DNA of 64,000 nucleotides from Allostella sp. ATCC 35155 (GTDB lineage Bacteria; Pseudomonadota; Alphaproteobacteria; ATCC43930; Allostellaceae). Position 1 is the first letter of the stretch. Every line of letters starts with the position of its first letter. Made by a program: the position numbers and the translations under genes. The notes below the pieces were generated by a model. It made no database searches, was not told the origin of the DNA, and saw only the letters and a list, made by a program, of their open reading frames with translations. Location: NCBI GenBank assembly GCA_006738865.1, contig AP019701.1, positions 2,476,001-2,540,000 on the forward strand. Reading direction: 5' to 3'. Of this stretch, positions 42,331 through 52,106 are shown in pieces.

Positions 42331-43143
42331 TCAGAAGACGGCGCGCGCCAGAACCACGTCGGTCACGAACTTCACTCCGGGATAGCCCAGGGTCAGCAGC
42401 AGCCAGACCACCAGGGCGGCACGGGCACCGCGGCGGCCGCGGGTGCCCCAGCGGGCATGGGCGAAGAGCAGCATCGCCAGCGCAAGAAAGGCCGCCACGG
42501 ACAGCACCGTCTTGTGATCGGCCTGGACGCCGATGCCGGGCGTCGTCAGGTCGAGCGCGAAGCCCGTCGCGAGGCCGAGGCCGAGGACCACTGCCGCCGC
42601 GGCGAGCGCGCCGAAGGCGAGGCGGTCGCCCTCCGCCACCGCCGGCAGCCTGCGAGTCAGGGCGGTCGGCCGCTTCCAGCGCAAGGCGGTCTCCTGCAGC
42701 ACGACGCCCAGCGCGGCGACCGCCGCGATGCCGATCAGGGCGTAGGTGGTGACCGCAACCGCGATATGGACCCAGAGCCAGCCGCTGGCGTCGGACCGCA
42801 GCGGTTGCTCCGGCGCCCGCGCCCAGATGGTCGCGAGTGCCGCCAGAACGAGGAGATACGGCAGCAGCAGCGGCGCCAGACGGACGGCGGTGCGGTCCCA
42901 GGCGGCCATGGCGGCGAAGGCCAGGATCGTCGCGGCGACCGTGACCCACAGGGCATAGGCGAATCCGGTGCGCCAGCCATGGTCGCCGAGGACGAGGGCC
43001 AGGATCGCCGGCCCGGCCGCGGCCAGCGCGATCGACATCCAGAAGATGCCGTCGCGACGGCCCGGCGGCGGCCGGAATGCGGCCAGAATCGCCGGCACGA
43101 GCGCGATCGTGGCCAGGATCGGCAGAACGGCGGACAGCGGCAT
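42331..43143 (-). CDS. CcsA/YpjD-like cytochrome c assembly membrane protein
   Basis: A 270-residue protein with about eight hydrophobic segments. GWLWVHIAVAVTTYALIGIAAVAALGVVLQE and the later QADHKTVLSVAAFLALAMLLFAHARWGTRGRR follow the CcsA/CcmC-like 'cytochrome c assembly protein' family, called YpjD or HemX-like in other bacteria. The two His residues (VHIAV and ADHKT) could ligate heme. The full CcmC/CcmF tryptophan-rich motif is not seen. Members often sit beside signal-recognition or ffh genes, not here. It is divergent from ispDF and its true role, heme handling or otherwise, is uncertain. Confidence 0.8.
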   Translation of the reverse strand: MPLSAVLPILATIALVPAILAAFRPPPGRRDGIFWMSIALAAAGPAILALVLGDHGWRTGFAYALWVTVAATILAFAAMAAWDRTAVRLAPLLLPYLLVLAALATIWARAPEQPLRSDASGWLWVHIAVAVTTYALIGIAAVAALGVVLQETALRWKRPTALTRRLPAVAEGDRLAFGALAAAAVVLGLGLATGFALDLTTPGIGVQADHKTVLSVAAFLALAMLLFAHARWGTRGRRGARAALVVWLLLTLGYPGVKFVTDVVLARAVF

Positions 43144-43244
43144 GGCTCTCTATACATCGACGCCGGGGCCGACGCGATCATCCTGCGACGCCGGATTCCC
43201 TGCCCCCTTCCCTGGAGGCCGGCGGGCGACTAGCTTGCCGCCCG

Positions 43245-44417
43245 ATGTCGACGCCCAGCCCTGGCCATGTGGTGGCTTTGGTCGTCGCCGCCGGACGCGG
43301 CACGCGGTTCGGCGGCGCGGTTCCCAAGCAGTACGGCCCGCTGGCGGGCCGGACGGTGCTGCGCCACGCCGTGGACACGCTGCTGCGCCACCCCGGCGTC
43401 CATGCCGTCCGCATGGTGATCCATCCCGACGACCGGGCGCTCTACGACCGGGCGATCGCCGGGCTCGAACTGGCCGCGCCGGTGCCGGGCGGCGCCAGCC
43501 GCGCGGAATCGGTGCGCAACGGGCTGGAGGCCCTCGCGGCATCGGCCCCGCGCCACGTCCTGGTCCATGACGGAGCGCGTCCCCTGATCGACCCGGCGAC
43601 GGTCACCCGCGTCCTGGCGGCGCTCGACACCCATGTCGGCGCAGTGCCGGCGGTGCCGGTGGCCGACACGCTGAAGCGCGCATCCGAAGACGGCATGGTC
43701 GCGGCCACGGTGCCCCGCTCCGGGCTCTGGCGGGCGCAGACCCCGCAGGGCTTCCGCTTCGATCGGCTGCTCGCCGCCCATCGCGCCCGGCCGGACGGCC
43801 TGGAACCAACCGACGACGCGCAGCTTCTGGAACTGGCCGGCGAGACGGTCGCCATCGTCCAGGGCTCGGAGGACAACATCAAGATCACCCACGACGGCGA
43901 CCTCGCGCGGGCCGAGCGGCTGTTCGCGCAGCCGGCCGGCGACATCCGCGTCGGCACCGGCTTCGACGTCCATGCCTTCGCCGACGGCGACCATGTCTGG
44001 CTCGCCGGCATCCGCATTCCCCACGAGCGCGGGCTGTCCGGCCATTCCGATGCCGATGTCGCATTGCATGCGCTGACCGATGCCGTCCTCGGCGCGATCG
44101 GCGCCGCCGATATCGGCCATCATTTCCCGCCGTCCGATCCGCAATGGCGCGGCGCGGCATCCGACCGCTTCCTCGCCCATGCCGCCGAGCTGGTCGCCCG
44201 CCGCGGCGGCGCGATCGTCCATGTCGACGTGACGATCATCTGCGAGCGCCCCAAGGTCGGACCGCACCGCGAGCGGATGGTCGCCCGCATCGCCGGCATC
44301 CTCGGCATCACGGCGGACCGGGTCAGCGTCAAGGCGACGACGACCGAGGGGCTCGGCTTCACCGGCCGGCGCGAAGGCATCGCCGCCCAGGCGGCCGCCA
44401 CCGTGCGCCTGCCGTGA
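43245..44417 (+). CDS. ispDF: Bifunctional IspD/IspF (MEP isoprenoid pathway)
   Basis: A 390-residue fusion of two non-consecutive MEP-pathway enzymes. Residues 1 to about 225 are the 4-diphosphocytidyl-methylerythritol cytidylyltransferase (VVAAGRGTRFGGAVPKQY, HDGARPLIDP, RAQTPQGFR). Residues about 235-390 are 2-C-methyl-erythritol 2,4-cyclodiphosphate synthase with its zinc site in GTGFDVHAF (Asp and His) and HSDADVALHALTDA. Such fusions are typical of alphaproteobacteria and epsilonproteobacteria. The start at 43245 removes an unrelated 56-residue extension of the open frame. GTGA links it to pgpA. Confidence 0.96.
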   Translation: MSTPSPGHVVALVVAAGRGTRFGGAVPKQYGPLAGRTVLRHAVDTLLRHPGVHAVRMVIHPDDRALYDRAIAGLELAAPVPGGASRAESVRNGLEALAASAPRHVLVHDGARPLIDPATVTRVLAALDTHVGAVPAVPVADTLKRASEDGMVAATVPRSGLWRAQTPQGFRFDRLLAAHRARPDGLEPTDDAQLLELAGETVAIVQGSEDNIKITHDGDLARAERLFAQPAGDIRVGTGFDVHAFADGDHVWLAGIRIPHERGLSGHSDADVALHALTDAVLGAIGAADIGHHFPPSDPQWRGAASDRFLAHAAELVARRGGAIVHVDVTIICERPKVGPHRERMVARIAGILGITADRVSVKATTTEGLGFTGRREGIAAQAAATVRLP

Positions 44418-44893
44418 CCCCCCGTCCCCCGCTCGGGTTCTTCCATCCGGCCACCCTCGTCGCCACCGGCTGCGGCGTCGGGCTGGCCCGGCGTGCGCCG
44501 GGCACGCTCGCATCGGCCGCGGCGCTCATCCCCGGCGCGGCGCTCCATTGGTGGGTCGGGCCGCTCTGGCTGGCGGTGGCGGCCCTGGTGGTGCTTGCGG
44601 TCGGTGCCATTGCGACCGATCACCTTCTGGCGCGCGGCGCGCCGCAGGACCCGCCCTATGTCGTCATCGACGAGATCGGCGGGCAGTGGCTGGCGCTGGT
44701 GCCGGCGGTGCCCGACCCGCTGTCGGCCATCCTCGCCTTCGCCCTCTTCCGCTTCTTCGACATCGCCAAGCCCGGCCCGATCGGCTGGGTCGACCGCCAT
44801 CTCGGGGGCGGCATCGGGGCGATGCTCGACGATGCCCTCGCCGGCCTCGTGGCCGCCGTCACCCTCGGTCTCGTGCTATGGTGGCTGCCATGA
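44414..44893 (+). CDS. pgpA: Phosphatidylglycerophosphatase A
   Basis: A 159-residue inner-membrane lipid phosphatase that converts phosphatidylglycerol phosphate to phosphatidylglycerol. The family signature is ATGCGVGLARRAPGTLASAAA, then DPPYVVIDEIGGQWLAL and FRFFDIAKPGPIGWVDRHLGGGIGAMLDD, where acidic residues form the metal site. Three or four hydrophobic segments are present. The start is GTG 44414, overlapping the ispDF stop by 4 bp, and the gene overlaps cinA by ATGA. This isoprenoid-phospholipid grouping is conserved in relatives. Confidence 0.92.
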   Translation: MTPRPPLGFFHPATLVATGCGVGLARRAPGTLASAAALIPGAALHWWVGPLWLAVAALVVLAVGAIATDHLLARGAPQDPPYVVIDEIGGQWLALVPAVPDPLSAILAFALFRFFDIAKPGPIGWVDRHLGGGIGAMLDDALAGLVAAVTLGLVLWWLP

Positions 44894-45390
44894 CCGACGA
44901 ATGGACCGTACCGCTGGCCGATCTCGCGACGGCGGCGTTGAGCGCGTGCCGGGCCCGCGGCCTCATGGTGGCGACGGCGGAGAGCTGTACCGGTGGCCTC
45001 GTCGCCGCGGCCCTGACCGAGATCGCCGGCTCGTCCGACGTCGTCGAGCGCGGTTTCGTGACCTATTCGAATGCCGCCAAGATCGGGATGCTCGGCGTTC
45101 CGGCCGACCTCATCGAGCGGGTCGGCGCCGTCAGTGCCGAGGTCGCCCGGGCCATGGCCGAAGGCGCGGTGGGAAACTCCGAGGCTTCCATCGCGGTCGC
45201 CGTCACCGGCATCGCCGGCCCGGGCGGCGCAACCGAAACCAAGCCGGTCGGGCTCGTCCATTTCGCGGCCGCGCGGCGCGGTGGTCCCACCGTCGATGAG
45301 CGGCACGTCCTGCCGGGCGACCGGGCGGCCATCCGGCGGCGGTCGGTCGCGATCGCGCTCAGGATGGTGCGGGAGGCGGCTGCGCGATGA
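44890..45390 (+). CDS. CinA family protein (nicotinamide-nucleotide amidase domain only)
   Basis: A 166-residue protein equal to the C-terminal amidase domain of CinA (PncC). VATAESCTGGLVAAALTEIAGSS carries the catalytic Ser, and GFVTYSNAAKIGMLGV, AVTGIAGPGGATETKPVGLV are family signatures. PncC deamidates nicotinamide mononucleotide to nicotinate mononucleotide in NAD recycling. The N-terminal COG1058 domain of full-length CinA is absent. It ends convergently, overlapping the COQ10-like gene by 32 bp. Confidence 0.92.
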   Translation: MTDEWTVPLADLATAALSACRARGLMVATAESCTGGLVAAALTEIAGSSDVVERGFVTYSNAAKIGMLGVPADLIERVGAVSAEVARAMAEGAVGNSEASIAVAVTGIAGPGGATETKPVGLVHFAAARRGGPTVDERHVLPGDRAAIRRRSVAIALRMVREAAAR

Positions 45391-45823
45391 CCGGGGCGCC
45401 GTAGAGGTCGCGGGCGCGCGCCTCGAACGCCGCGACCATGCGGCGGACGGCCTCGTGGAAGAGCACTTCGATGATCTTCTGCAGGGTCCGGGAGCGGAAC
45501 TCGAACTCGACATAGAAGTCGATGCGGCAGCCGCCTTCGGCCGGCTCGAAGATCCAGTGGTTGTGCAGGTGCTTGAACGGTCCGTCGCTGTAGACGACAT
45601 CGATGCGCCGCTTGGGCGTCAGCGAGACCCGCGAGGTGAACCGCTCGCGGATCATCTTGAAGCCGATCATGAGGTCGGCGACCACCAGCTGGCCCGTCCG
45701 CTCCCGGACTCGTGCCGCGACGCACCAGGGCAGGAATTCCGGGTAGCGCTCGATGTCGGCGACGAGATCGTAGAGCTGCTCGGCCGTATAGGGGAGCAGC
45801 CGCTGCTCGGCGTGCGTCGGCAT
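45359..45823 (-). CDS. SRPBCC / COQ10-RatA family protein
   Basis: A 154-residue START-like (SRPBCC) protein. It opens LLPYTAEQLYDLVADIERYPEFLPWC, the hallmark of coenzyme-Q-binding COQ10 homologues and RatA, and HWIFEPAEGGCRIDFYVEFEFRS forms the later strands. COQ10 binds ubiquinone in mitochondria, and RatA inhibits 70S ribosome assembly in E. coli; alphaproteobacterial versions are usually called COQ10-like. It is the last gene of the pyruvate dehydrogenase-lipA run, 16 bp after lipA. Its 3' end overlaps the convergent cinA gene by 32 bp. Confidence 0.87.
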   Translation of the reverse strand: MPTHAEQRLLPYTAEQLYDLVADIERYPEFLPWCVAARVRERTGQLVVADLMIGFKMIRERFTSRVSLTPKRRIDVVYSDGPFKHLHNHWIFEPAEGGCRIDFYVEFEFRSRTLQKIIEVLFHEAVRRMVAAFEARARDLYGAPVIAQPPPAPS

Positions 45824-45839
45824 TCGTCCGGGAGAGGGG

Positions 45840-46787
45840 TCAGGCGGCGCCGGACAGCCGCGCCTCGCGGGCGGCCCGCAGGCGCACGAAATCGTCGCCG
45901 GCGTGATAGGAGGACCGCGTCAGCGGCGAGGCCGACACCATCAGGAAGCCCTTGGCATAGGCATGGGTCTCGATGCTGGCGAACTCGTCCGGCGGCACGA
46001 ACCGGTCGACGCGGTGATGCTTGGGTGTCGGCTGGAGATACTGGCCGACGGTCAGGAAATCGACATCGGCGGCGCGCAGATCGTCCATCACCTGCAGCAC
46101 CTCCTCCTTCGTCTCGCCGAGCCCGACCATGATGCCCGACTTGGTGAAGATCGACGGATCGATGCGCTTGACCTGGTCGAGCAGCCGCAGCGAATTGAAG
46201 TAGCGCGCGCCCGGTCGCACCTCGCCATAGAGCCGCGGCACCGTCTCGAGATTGTGGTTGAAGACGTCCGGACGGGCCGCAGCCACCACTTCGATCGCGC
46301 CTTCCTTGCGCAGGAAGTCGGGCGTCAGCACCTCGATCGTCGTTCCGGGGGCGAACATGCGGATCGCCCGGATGGTGCGGGCGAAATGCTCCGCGCCGCC
46401 GTCCGGGAGATCGTCGCGATCGACCGAGGTCACGACGACATGCTTCAGCGCCAGCTTGCCGACGGCCTCGGCCACCCGCTCGGGCTCGTGCGGGTCGAGC
46501 AGGTCCGGCCGCCCCGTCGCGACGTTGCAGAAGGTGCAGGCGCGGGTGCAGACGCTGCCCAGGATCATCACCGTCGCGTGCTTCTGCGACCAGCACTCGC
46601 CGATGTTCGGGCAGGCGGCCTCCTCGCACACCGTGCGGAGGTCGAGGCCACGCATCAGTTCGCGAGTCTCGGTATAGGTGCGCGATGTCGGCGCCTTCAC
46701 CCGGATCCAGGCGGGCTTGCGCTGGATCGGGTTGTCGGGCCGGTTGGCCTTCTCGGGATGGCGGACCTGGTCCGCGGACGACGCCAT
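45840..46787 (-). CDS. lipA: Lipoyl synthase
   Basis: A 315-residue radical SAM enzyme that inserts two sulfurs into protein-bound octanoate to make lipoyl groups for pyruvate and 2-oxoglutarate dehydrogenases. The radical-SAM cluster is Cys80-x3-Cys84-x2-Cys87 (VCTRACTFC), and the auxiliary cluster is Cys54, Cys59 and Cys65 ([12 protein letters not shown]). The C-terminal Arg-Ser-Ser-Tyr motif ([11 protein letters not shown]) is present. The start at 46787 is behind an AGAGG site; the open frame reaches 46850 but that extension overlaps the lpd 3' end. Position after lpd matches its role. Confidence 0.95.
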   Translation of the reverse strand: MASSADQVRHPEKANRPDNPIQRKPAWIRVKAPTSRTYTETRELMRGLDLRTVCEEAACPNIGECWSQKHATVMILGSVCTRACTFCNVATGRPDLLDPHEPERVAEAVGKLALKHVVVTSVDRDDLPDGGAEHFARTIRAIRMFAPGTTIEVLTPDFLRKEGAIEVVAAARPDVFNHNLETVPRLYGEVRPGARYFNSLRLLDQVKRIDPSIFTKSGIMVGLGETKEEVLQVMDDLRAADVDFLTVGQYLQPTPKHHRVDRFVPPDEFASIETHAYAKGFLMVSASPLTRSSYHAGDDFVRLRAAREARLSGAA

Positions 46788-46818
46788 GGCGAGCCTCTGG
46801 CTCCTCGCGGGTGGAAGG

Positions 46819-48219
46819 CTAGAAGTGGAGCGTGCGACCGTAGGCGTCAAGCACGGCTTCGTGCATGACCTCCGAGATGGTCGGGTGCGGGAAGGTCGTC
46901 CCCATCAGCTCCGCCTCGGTCGTTTCGAGCGTCCGGGCGATGGTGTAGCCCTGGATCAGCTCGGTGACCTCGGGACCGATCAGGTGGGCGCCGAGCAACT
47001 CGCCGGTCTTCGCGTCGAACACCGTCTTCGCCAGTCCCTCGGTCTCGCCCAGCGCGATCGCCTTGCCGTTGCCGATGAAGGGGAAGCGGCCGACGCGCAC
47101 CTCGTGCCCCAGTTCCTTGGCCCGCTTCTCGGTCAGTCCGACGCTGGCGACCTGGGGCGCGCAATAGGTGCAGCCCGGAATCTTCGTCACGTCCATCGGA
47201 TGGACGCCCTTCACGCCGGCGATCCTCTCGACACACAGCACCGCTTCGTGCATCGCCTTGTGCGCCAGCCAGGGCGGGCCGGCGAGGTCGCCGATGGCAT
47301 AGACCCCCTTCTCGCCCGTCGCGCACCATTGGTCGATCACGACATGGGTGCGATCGACCACGACCTTGGTGCCTTCGAGCCCCAGATTCTCGACGTTCCC
47401 GACGATGCCGACCGCGGAGATCACGCGCTCGGCCGTCACCTCGACGGTCTTGCCGCCGGCCGCGATGGTCGCCGTGACGCTGTCGGCGGCCTTCTTCAGG
47501 CCTTTGACCTGGGCGCCGGTCAGGATCTTCATGCCCTGCTTCTCGAACGCCTTGCGGGCCAGGGCGGAAATCTCCTCGTCCTCGACCGGCAGGACGCGGT
47601 CGAGCATCTCGACGACCGTCACCTCGGCACCCATGGTGCGGTAGAAGCTGGCGAACTCGATGCCGATCGCGCCGGAGCCGACCACCAGCAGCGACTTCGG
47701 CATCCGGTCCGGGACCATCGCTTCCTTGTAGGTCCAGACGAGCTTGCCGTCCGGCTCCAGCCCCGGCACGGAGCGCGCCCGTGCGCCCGTCGCCAGGATG
47801 ATGTTGGCCGACGTGAGCGTCGCGACGGGCTTGTCGTCGCGGGTGACCGCGACCTTGCCGCCCCCCGCGAGGCGCCCGTGGCCGTCGAACACCGTGATCT
47901 TGTTCTTCTTCATCAGGTGCCGGACGCCGTTCTGGAGCTGCTGCGCCACTCCGCGCGAGCGCTTGACGACCTTCTGCGGATCGAAGGAGACCTTCTCCGC
48001 CGACAGGCCGAAGGCGTCGGCATGCTGCATCAGGTGATAGACCTCGGCCGAGCGCAGCAGCGCCTTGGTCGGGATGCAGCCCCAGTTCAGGCAGATCCCG
48101 CCCAGGTGCTCGCGCTCGACCAGCGCCGTCTTCATGCCGAGCTGGGCCGAGCGGATGGCGGCGACATAGCCGCCGGGGCCGCCGCCGATCACGATGAGGT
48201 CGAAGCGTTCTTCCGCCAT
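46819..48219 (-). CDS. lpd: Dihydrolipoyl dehydrogenase (E3)
   Basis: A 466-residue flavoprotein that reoxidises the dihydrolipoyl arms of the pyruvate dehydrogenase complex, passing electrons to NAD. FAD binding is [21 protein letters not shown] (residues 8-28), the redox disulfide is Cys43 and Cys48 ([14 protein letters not shown]), the NAD site includes [14 protein letters not shown], and the C-terminal His-Glu is in [13 protein letters not shown]. The start MAEERFD at 48219 gives the standard N-terminus. It lies 43 bp after pdhC and 31 bp before lipA. Confidence 0.95.
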   Translation of the reverse strand: MAEERFDLIVIGGGPGGYVAAIRSAQLGMKTALVEREHLGGICLNWGCIPTKALLRSAEVYHLMQHADAFGLSAEKVSFDPQKVVKRSRGVAQQLQNGVRHLMKKNKITVFDGHGRLAGGGKVAVTRDDKPVATLTSANIILATGARARSVPGLEPDGKLVWTYKEAMVPDRMPKSLLVVGSGAIGIEFASFYRTMGAEVTVVEMLDRVLPVEDEEISALARKAFEKQGMKILTGAQVKGLKKAADSVTATIAAGGKTVEVTAERVISAVGIVGNVENLGLEGTKVVVDRTHVVIDQWCATGEKGVYAIGDLAGPPWLAHKAMHEAVLCVERIAGVKGVHPMDVTKIPGCTYCAPQVASVGLTEKRAKELGHEVRVGRFPFIGNGKAIALGETEGLAKTVFDAKTGELLGAHLIGPEVTELIQGYTIARTLETTEAELMGTTFPHPTISEVMHEAVLDAYGRTLHF

Positions 48220-48262
48220 GGGGCGATCCTTTCCGGGCGGGCGGCCGGGCCGCCCTCCCCTC

Positions 48263-49597
48263 CTACAGCAGCATGCTGAGCGGGTCTTCGATGTAGCCCT
48301 TGAAGGCGGCGAGGAAGCGGGCGCCGACGGCACCGTCGACCACCCGGTGATCGACCGACAGCGTGCAGGTCATCTGGGTGGCGATCGCCAGCGCGCCGTC
48401 CTTCACCACCGGCCGCTGCTCGCCCGCGCCCACCGCCAGGATGCAGGCCTGCGGCGGATTGATGATCGCCGAGAAGTTCGGAATGCCGAACATGCCGAGA
48501 TTGGACACGCTGAAGGTGCCGCCCTGGAACTCCTCCGGCTTCAGCTTGCCCTCCTTGGCCCGCTGGCCGAGGTCGCGCATCTCCTCGGAGATGGTCGCGA
48601 GCCCCTTCTGGTCCGCCTTCTTGACGATCGGCGTGATGAGCCCGTTCGGGATTGCTACCGCGACCGAGACGTCGACCTGTTCCCAGATCAGCAGCCCATC
48701 GTCGCTCCACGAGGCGTTGGCCTGCGGCACCTTGCGCAGCGCCAGCGCCGAGGCCCGGATGACGAAGTCGTTGACCGACAGCTTGTAGGCGTCCGAGCGG
48801 CCGTTGAGCTCTTTCCGGGTCGCCAGCAGGCGGTCGATCGTGCAGTCGACCGACAGGTAGAAATGCGGCACCTGCTGCTTGGACTCGCTGAGCCGCCGGG
48901 CGATCGTCTTGCGCATCGAGGTGTGCGCGTCGAGACGATAGGGGATGTTGCCCGTGAGCAGCGCCACCTGATCCTTGCCGAGCCCGGCGGCAGCGGCGGC
49001 CGGCTGGGGACGCGGCGCGGGCGTCGGGGCGGCAGCGGCCGGCTCGGCCTTGGCCGCAGCCGCCGTGGCGGGCTTGGCCGGGCCCTTGCCGAGCGCGGCC
49101 TCGATGTCCGACTTGACGATCCGGCCGTTCGGGCCGGAGCCCGACAGCGTCGCCAGATCGACGCCGGCCTGGGCGGCCATGCGGCGGGCGAGCGGCGACG
49201 CGACGATGCGCTCGTCGCTCTCGCGCGGTGCCGCGGGGGCCGCCGCCGGCTGTGGTGCCGGGGCCGATTGCGGCGCGGGAGCGGGCGCGGCTGCCGGTGC
49301 CGCGGCCTTGGGCGCCGGCTTCGCCTCGTCGCCATCGAGGGCCGATGCGTCCTCGCCCTCTTCGAGCAGGATCGCGATCGGCGCGTTCACCTGCACCCCC
49401 TGGGCGCCTTCCGCCACCAGGATGCGGCCGATCGTGCCCTCGTCGACCGCCTCGACTTCCATGGTCGCCTTGTCGGTCTCGATCTCCGCCAGCACGTCGC
49501 CCGCCTTGACCGTGTCGCCTTCCTTCTTGTGCCACTTGGCGAGGTTGCCCTCGGTCATGGTCGGCGACAGGGCCGGCATCAGGATTGGAATGGGCAT
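48263..49597 (-). CDS. pdhC: Pyruvate dehydrogenase E2 (dihydrolipoyl acetyltransferase)
   Basis: A 444-residue core subunit with one lipoyl domain (residues 1-80, lipoyl-Lys43 in [13 protein letters not shown]), an Ala/Pro-rich linker, an E3/E1-binding domain (about 133-170, VASPLARRMAAQAGVDLATLSGSGPNGRIVKSDI), a second linker and the catalytic domain. The active-site motif is DHRVVDGA near residue 415. It transfers acetyl groups to coenzyme A. It begins 12 bp after pdhB and ends 43 bp before lpd. The long linkers are likely flexible swinging arms. Confidence 0.95.
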   Translation of the reverse strand: MPIPILMPALSPTMTEGNLAKWHKKEGDTVKAGDVLAEIETDKATMEVEAVDEGTIGRILVAEGAQGVQVNAPIAILLEEGEDASALDGDEAKPAPKAAAPAAAPAPAPQSAPAPQPAAAPAAPRESDERIVASPLARRMAAQAGVDLATLSGSGPNGRIVKSDIEAALGKGPAKPATAAAAKAEPAAAAPTPAPRPQPAAAAAGLGKDQVALLTGNIPYRLDAHTSMRKTIARRLSESKQQVPHFYLSVDCTIDRLLATRKELNGRSDAYKLSVNDFVIRASALALRKVPQANASWSDDGLLIWEQVDVSVAVAIPNGLITPIVKKADQKGLATISEEMRDLGQRAKEGKLKPEEFQGGTFSVSNLGMFGIPNFSAIINPPQACILAVGAGEQRPVVKDGALAIATQMTCTLSVDHRVVDGAVGARFLAAFKGYIEDPLSMLL

Positions 49598-49609
49598 CGC
49601 TCGGGCTCC

Positions 49610-50986
49610 CTAGCGGTAGCAGACGGCCTTGGCCGCCTCGACGATGTGATCGACCTGCGGCAGCGCCAGCTTTTCGAGGTTCGCGGCATAGGGCAGCGGG
49701 ACGTCGGCACCCGTGACGCGCCGGATCGGCGCATCGAGGTCGTCGAACGCCTGCTCCATCAGGACCGCCGCCAGTTCCGAGCCGATGCCGGCATAGGGCC
49801 AGCCCTCCTCGACCGATACCAGGCGGTTGGTCCGCTTGACCGACGCGACGATCGTCTCGGTGTCCAGCGGGCGCAGGGTCCGCAGGTCGATGACCTCGGC
49901 CTCGATCCCCTCGGCCGCCAGCTTCTCGGCGGCCTCGAGCGCGAACCCGACCATCCGGGAGAAGGCGGTGATGGTGACGTGCTTGCCCGCGCGGGCGATC
50001 TTCGCCTTGCCGATCGGCACGATGAAATCGGGATCGGTCGGCACCTCGAAGCTCTGGCCGTAGAGCAGTTCGTGTTCGAGGAAGATGATCGGGTTCGGAT
50101 CACGGATGGCCGACTTCAGCAGGCCCTTGGCATCGGCCGCCGACCAGGGCGACACCACCTTGAGGCCCGGGCAGTGCGCGTACCAGCTCGCATAGCACTG
50201 CGAATGCTGGGCGGCGACCCGCGAGGCGGCGCCGTTCGGCCCGCGGAAGACGATCGAGCAGCCCATCTGCCCGCCCGACATGTACAGCGTCTTGGCGGCC
50301 GAGTTGATGATCTGGTCGATCGCCTGCATGGCGAAGTTGAAGGTCATGAACTCGACGATGGGCTTGAGGCCCACGAAGCCGGCGCCGACGCCGAGGCCGG
50401 CGAAGCCGTGCTCGGTGATCGGGGTGTCGATGATGCGCTTGGCGCCGAACTCCTGCAGCAGGCCCTGGCTGACCTTGTAGGCGCCCTGGTACTCGCCGAC
50501 CTCCTCGCCGAGCAGCAGCACCGTCTGGTCCCGCCGCATCTCCTCGGCCATGGCGTCGCGCAGCGCCTCGCGGACGGTCATCGTCTGCGTCTCGCCGGAA
50601 TATTCCGGCTCGGGCGCGGGAGCGGGCGTCGCCGGTGCCTTGGGCGCGGCCGCCGGCCTGGCGGCCGGCTCGGGCTCCGGCTCCGGTTCTGCTGCGGCCT
50701 GCGGCTTGGCCGCCGGGGGCGCGGCCGCTGCGCCGGCTTCCTCGCCTTCCTCCAGCAGCAGCATGATGGGCTGATTGACGGGCACCGCATCGGTGCCCTC
50801 CTCGACCAGGATCGAGCCGACGGTACCCTCGTCGACCGCCTCGACCTCCATGGTCGCCTTGTCCGTTTCGATCTCGGCGAGCACGTCGCCCGCCTTCACG
50901 GCGTCGCCCGGCTGCTTGTGCCATTTGGCGAGCTTGCCCTCGGTCATGGTCGGCGACAGCGCCGGCATGAGCACTTCGATCGGCAT
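49610..50986 (-). CDS. pdhB: Pyruvate dehydrogenase E1 beta subunit with N-terminal lipoyl domain
   Basis: A 458-residue thiamine-diphosphate enzyme subunit. Residues 1-80 form a lipoyl domain nearly identical to that of E2, with Lys43 in [13 protein letters not shown]. An Ala/Pro-rich linker (about 85-130) leads to the normal E1-beta part: [34 protein letters not shown] and [19 protein letters not shown]. The extra lipoyl domain on E1-beta is a known feature of many alphaproteobacteria, so it is not an assembly error. It lies 78 bp after pdhA and 12 bp before pdhC. Confidence 0.95.
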   Translation of the reverse strand: MPIEVLMPALSPTMTEGKLAKWHKQPGDAVKAGDVLAEIETDKATMEVEAVDEGTVGSILVEEGTDAVPVNQPIMLLLEEGEEAGAAAAPPAAKPQAAAEPEPEPEPAARPAAAPKAPATPAPAPEPEYSGETQTMTVREALRDAMAEEMRRDQTVLLLGEEVGEYQGAYKVSQGLLQEFGAKRIIDTPITEHGFAGLGVGAGFVGLKPIVEFMTFNFAMQAIDQIINSAAKTLYMSGGQMGCSIVFRGPNGAASRVAAQHSQCYASWYAHCPGLKVVSPWSAADAKGLLKSAIRDPNPIIFLEHELLYGQSFEVPTDPDFIVPIGKAKIARAGKHVTITAFSRMVGFALEAAEKLAAEGIEAEVIDLRTLRPLDTETIVASVKRTNRLVSVEEGWPYAGIGSELAAVLMEQAFDDLDAPIRRVTGADVPLPYAANLEKLALPQVDHIVEAAKAVCYR

Positions 50987-51064
50987 CGAGACCTCTCCTC
51001 GGAGGGGCGCCGCTCCGGGGCCGCCTGGGGCGGCCCGACCTCGGCGTCCGCAGATGGTGCCGGC

Positions 51065-52093
51065 TCAGGCGGCCTTGGATTCGACCAGGATATCGGTGAA
51101 GAGCTCGGACGGATCGGGCTCCGGGCTCTCCTGCGCGAACTCGGCAGCCGCCGTCACGATATCCTTCACCTCGCGATCGATGGCCTTCAGCGCGTCCTCC
51201 TTGGCTGCGCCGTCTTCGAGCAGCGCGGTGCGCAGCCGGTCGATCGGATCGTGCTCGGAGCGCATCTTGTTGACCTCCTCCTTGGTCCGATACTTCGCCG
51301 GATCGGACATGGAGTGGCCACGATAGCGGTAGGTCATCATCTCCAGGATATACGGGCCCTTGCCGGCGCGGACATGGGCGACCGCCTCGTCGCCCGCGGC
51401 CTTGACGGCGACCACGTCCATGCCGTCGACCTGCCGGCCGGGAATGCCATAGGGCGCGCCGCGCTCGAACAGGTCGGGGCTGGCCGACGAGCGCTGGACC
51501 GAGGTGCCCATGGCATAGCGGTTGTTCTCGATGATGTAGATGACGGGCAGCTTCCACAGCGCCGCCATGTTGAAGGACTCGTACACCTGCCCCTGGTTCA
51601 CGGCGCCGTCGCCGAGATAGGTCAGGCAGACATTGTCCGTGTCCTTGTACTTCAGCCCGAAGGCGATGCCAGTGCCGAGCGGCACCTGCGCGCCGACGAT
51701 GCCGTGGCCACCGTAGAAATCCTTCTCGCGGCTGAACATGTGCATCGAGCCGCCCTTGCCGCGGGAATAGCCGCCGCGCCGCCCGGTCAACTCGGCCATG
51801 ACGCCGCGCGCATCCATGCCGCAGGCCAGCATGTGGCCGTGGTCGCGGTAGCTGGTGATGACGGCGTCGCCCGACTTGATCGCCGCCTGCATCCCGACGA
51901 CGACCGCTTCCTGGCCGATGTAGAGATGGCAGAAACCGCCGATCAGGCCCATTCCGTACATCTGCCCCGCCTTCTCTTCGAAGCGGCGGATCAACAGCAT
52001 GTCGCGATACATGCCTACGAGTACGTCGGGGTCGAGGCGCGCCGCCTTGGCGGTGCGCTTCGCCGCCGAGGCCTGACGCTTGGCTGCGGCCAT
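51065..52093 (-). CDS. pdhA: Pyruvate dehydrogenase E1 alpha subunit
   Basis: A 342-residue thiamine-diphosphate-dependent subunit that decarboxylates pyruvate. The TPP and magnesium motif is GDGAVNQGQVYESFNMAALW ending in IIENN (G-D-G-x25-30-N-N). GGFCHLYIGQEAV and YRGHSMSDPAKYRTKEE are typical of the alpha subunit. The start at 52093, rather than 52108, is set by a GGGAGG site 7 bp upstream; the ATG at 52108 lies before that site. It is the first gene of the pdhABC-lpd-lipA run. A long leader with palindromes precedes it. Confidence 0.96.
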   Translation of the reverse strand: MAAAKRQASAAKRTAKAARLDPDVLVGMYRDMLLIRRFEEKAGQMYGMGLIGGFCHLYIGQEAVVVGMQAAIKSGDAVITSYRDHGHMLACGMDARGVMAELTGRRGGYSRGKGGSMHMFSREKDFYGGHGIVGAQVPLGTGIAFGLKYKDTDNVCLTYLGDGAVNQGQVYESFNMAALWKLPVIYIIENNRYAMGTSVQRSSASPDLFERGAPYGIPGRQVDGMDVVAVKAAGDEAVAHVRAGKGPYILEMMTYRYRGHSMSDPAKYRTKEEVNKMRSEHDPIDRLRTALLEDGAAKEDALKAIDREVKDIVTAAAEFAQESPEPDPSELFTDILVESKAA

Positions 52094-52100
52094 AGAGATT

Positions 52101-52106
52101 CCTCCC
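52101..52106 (-). promoter_or_regulatory. Ribosome binding site deciding the pdhA start
   Basis: The minus strand reads GGGAGG, then 7 bases, then ATG at 52093. An in-frame ATG at 52108 lies upstream of this site and has none of its own, so 52093 is the likely start. Confidence 0.75.
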
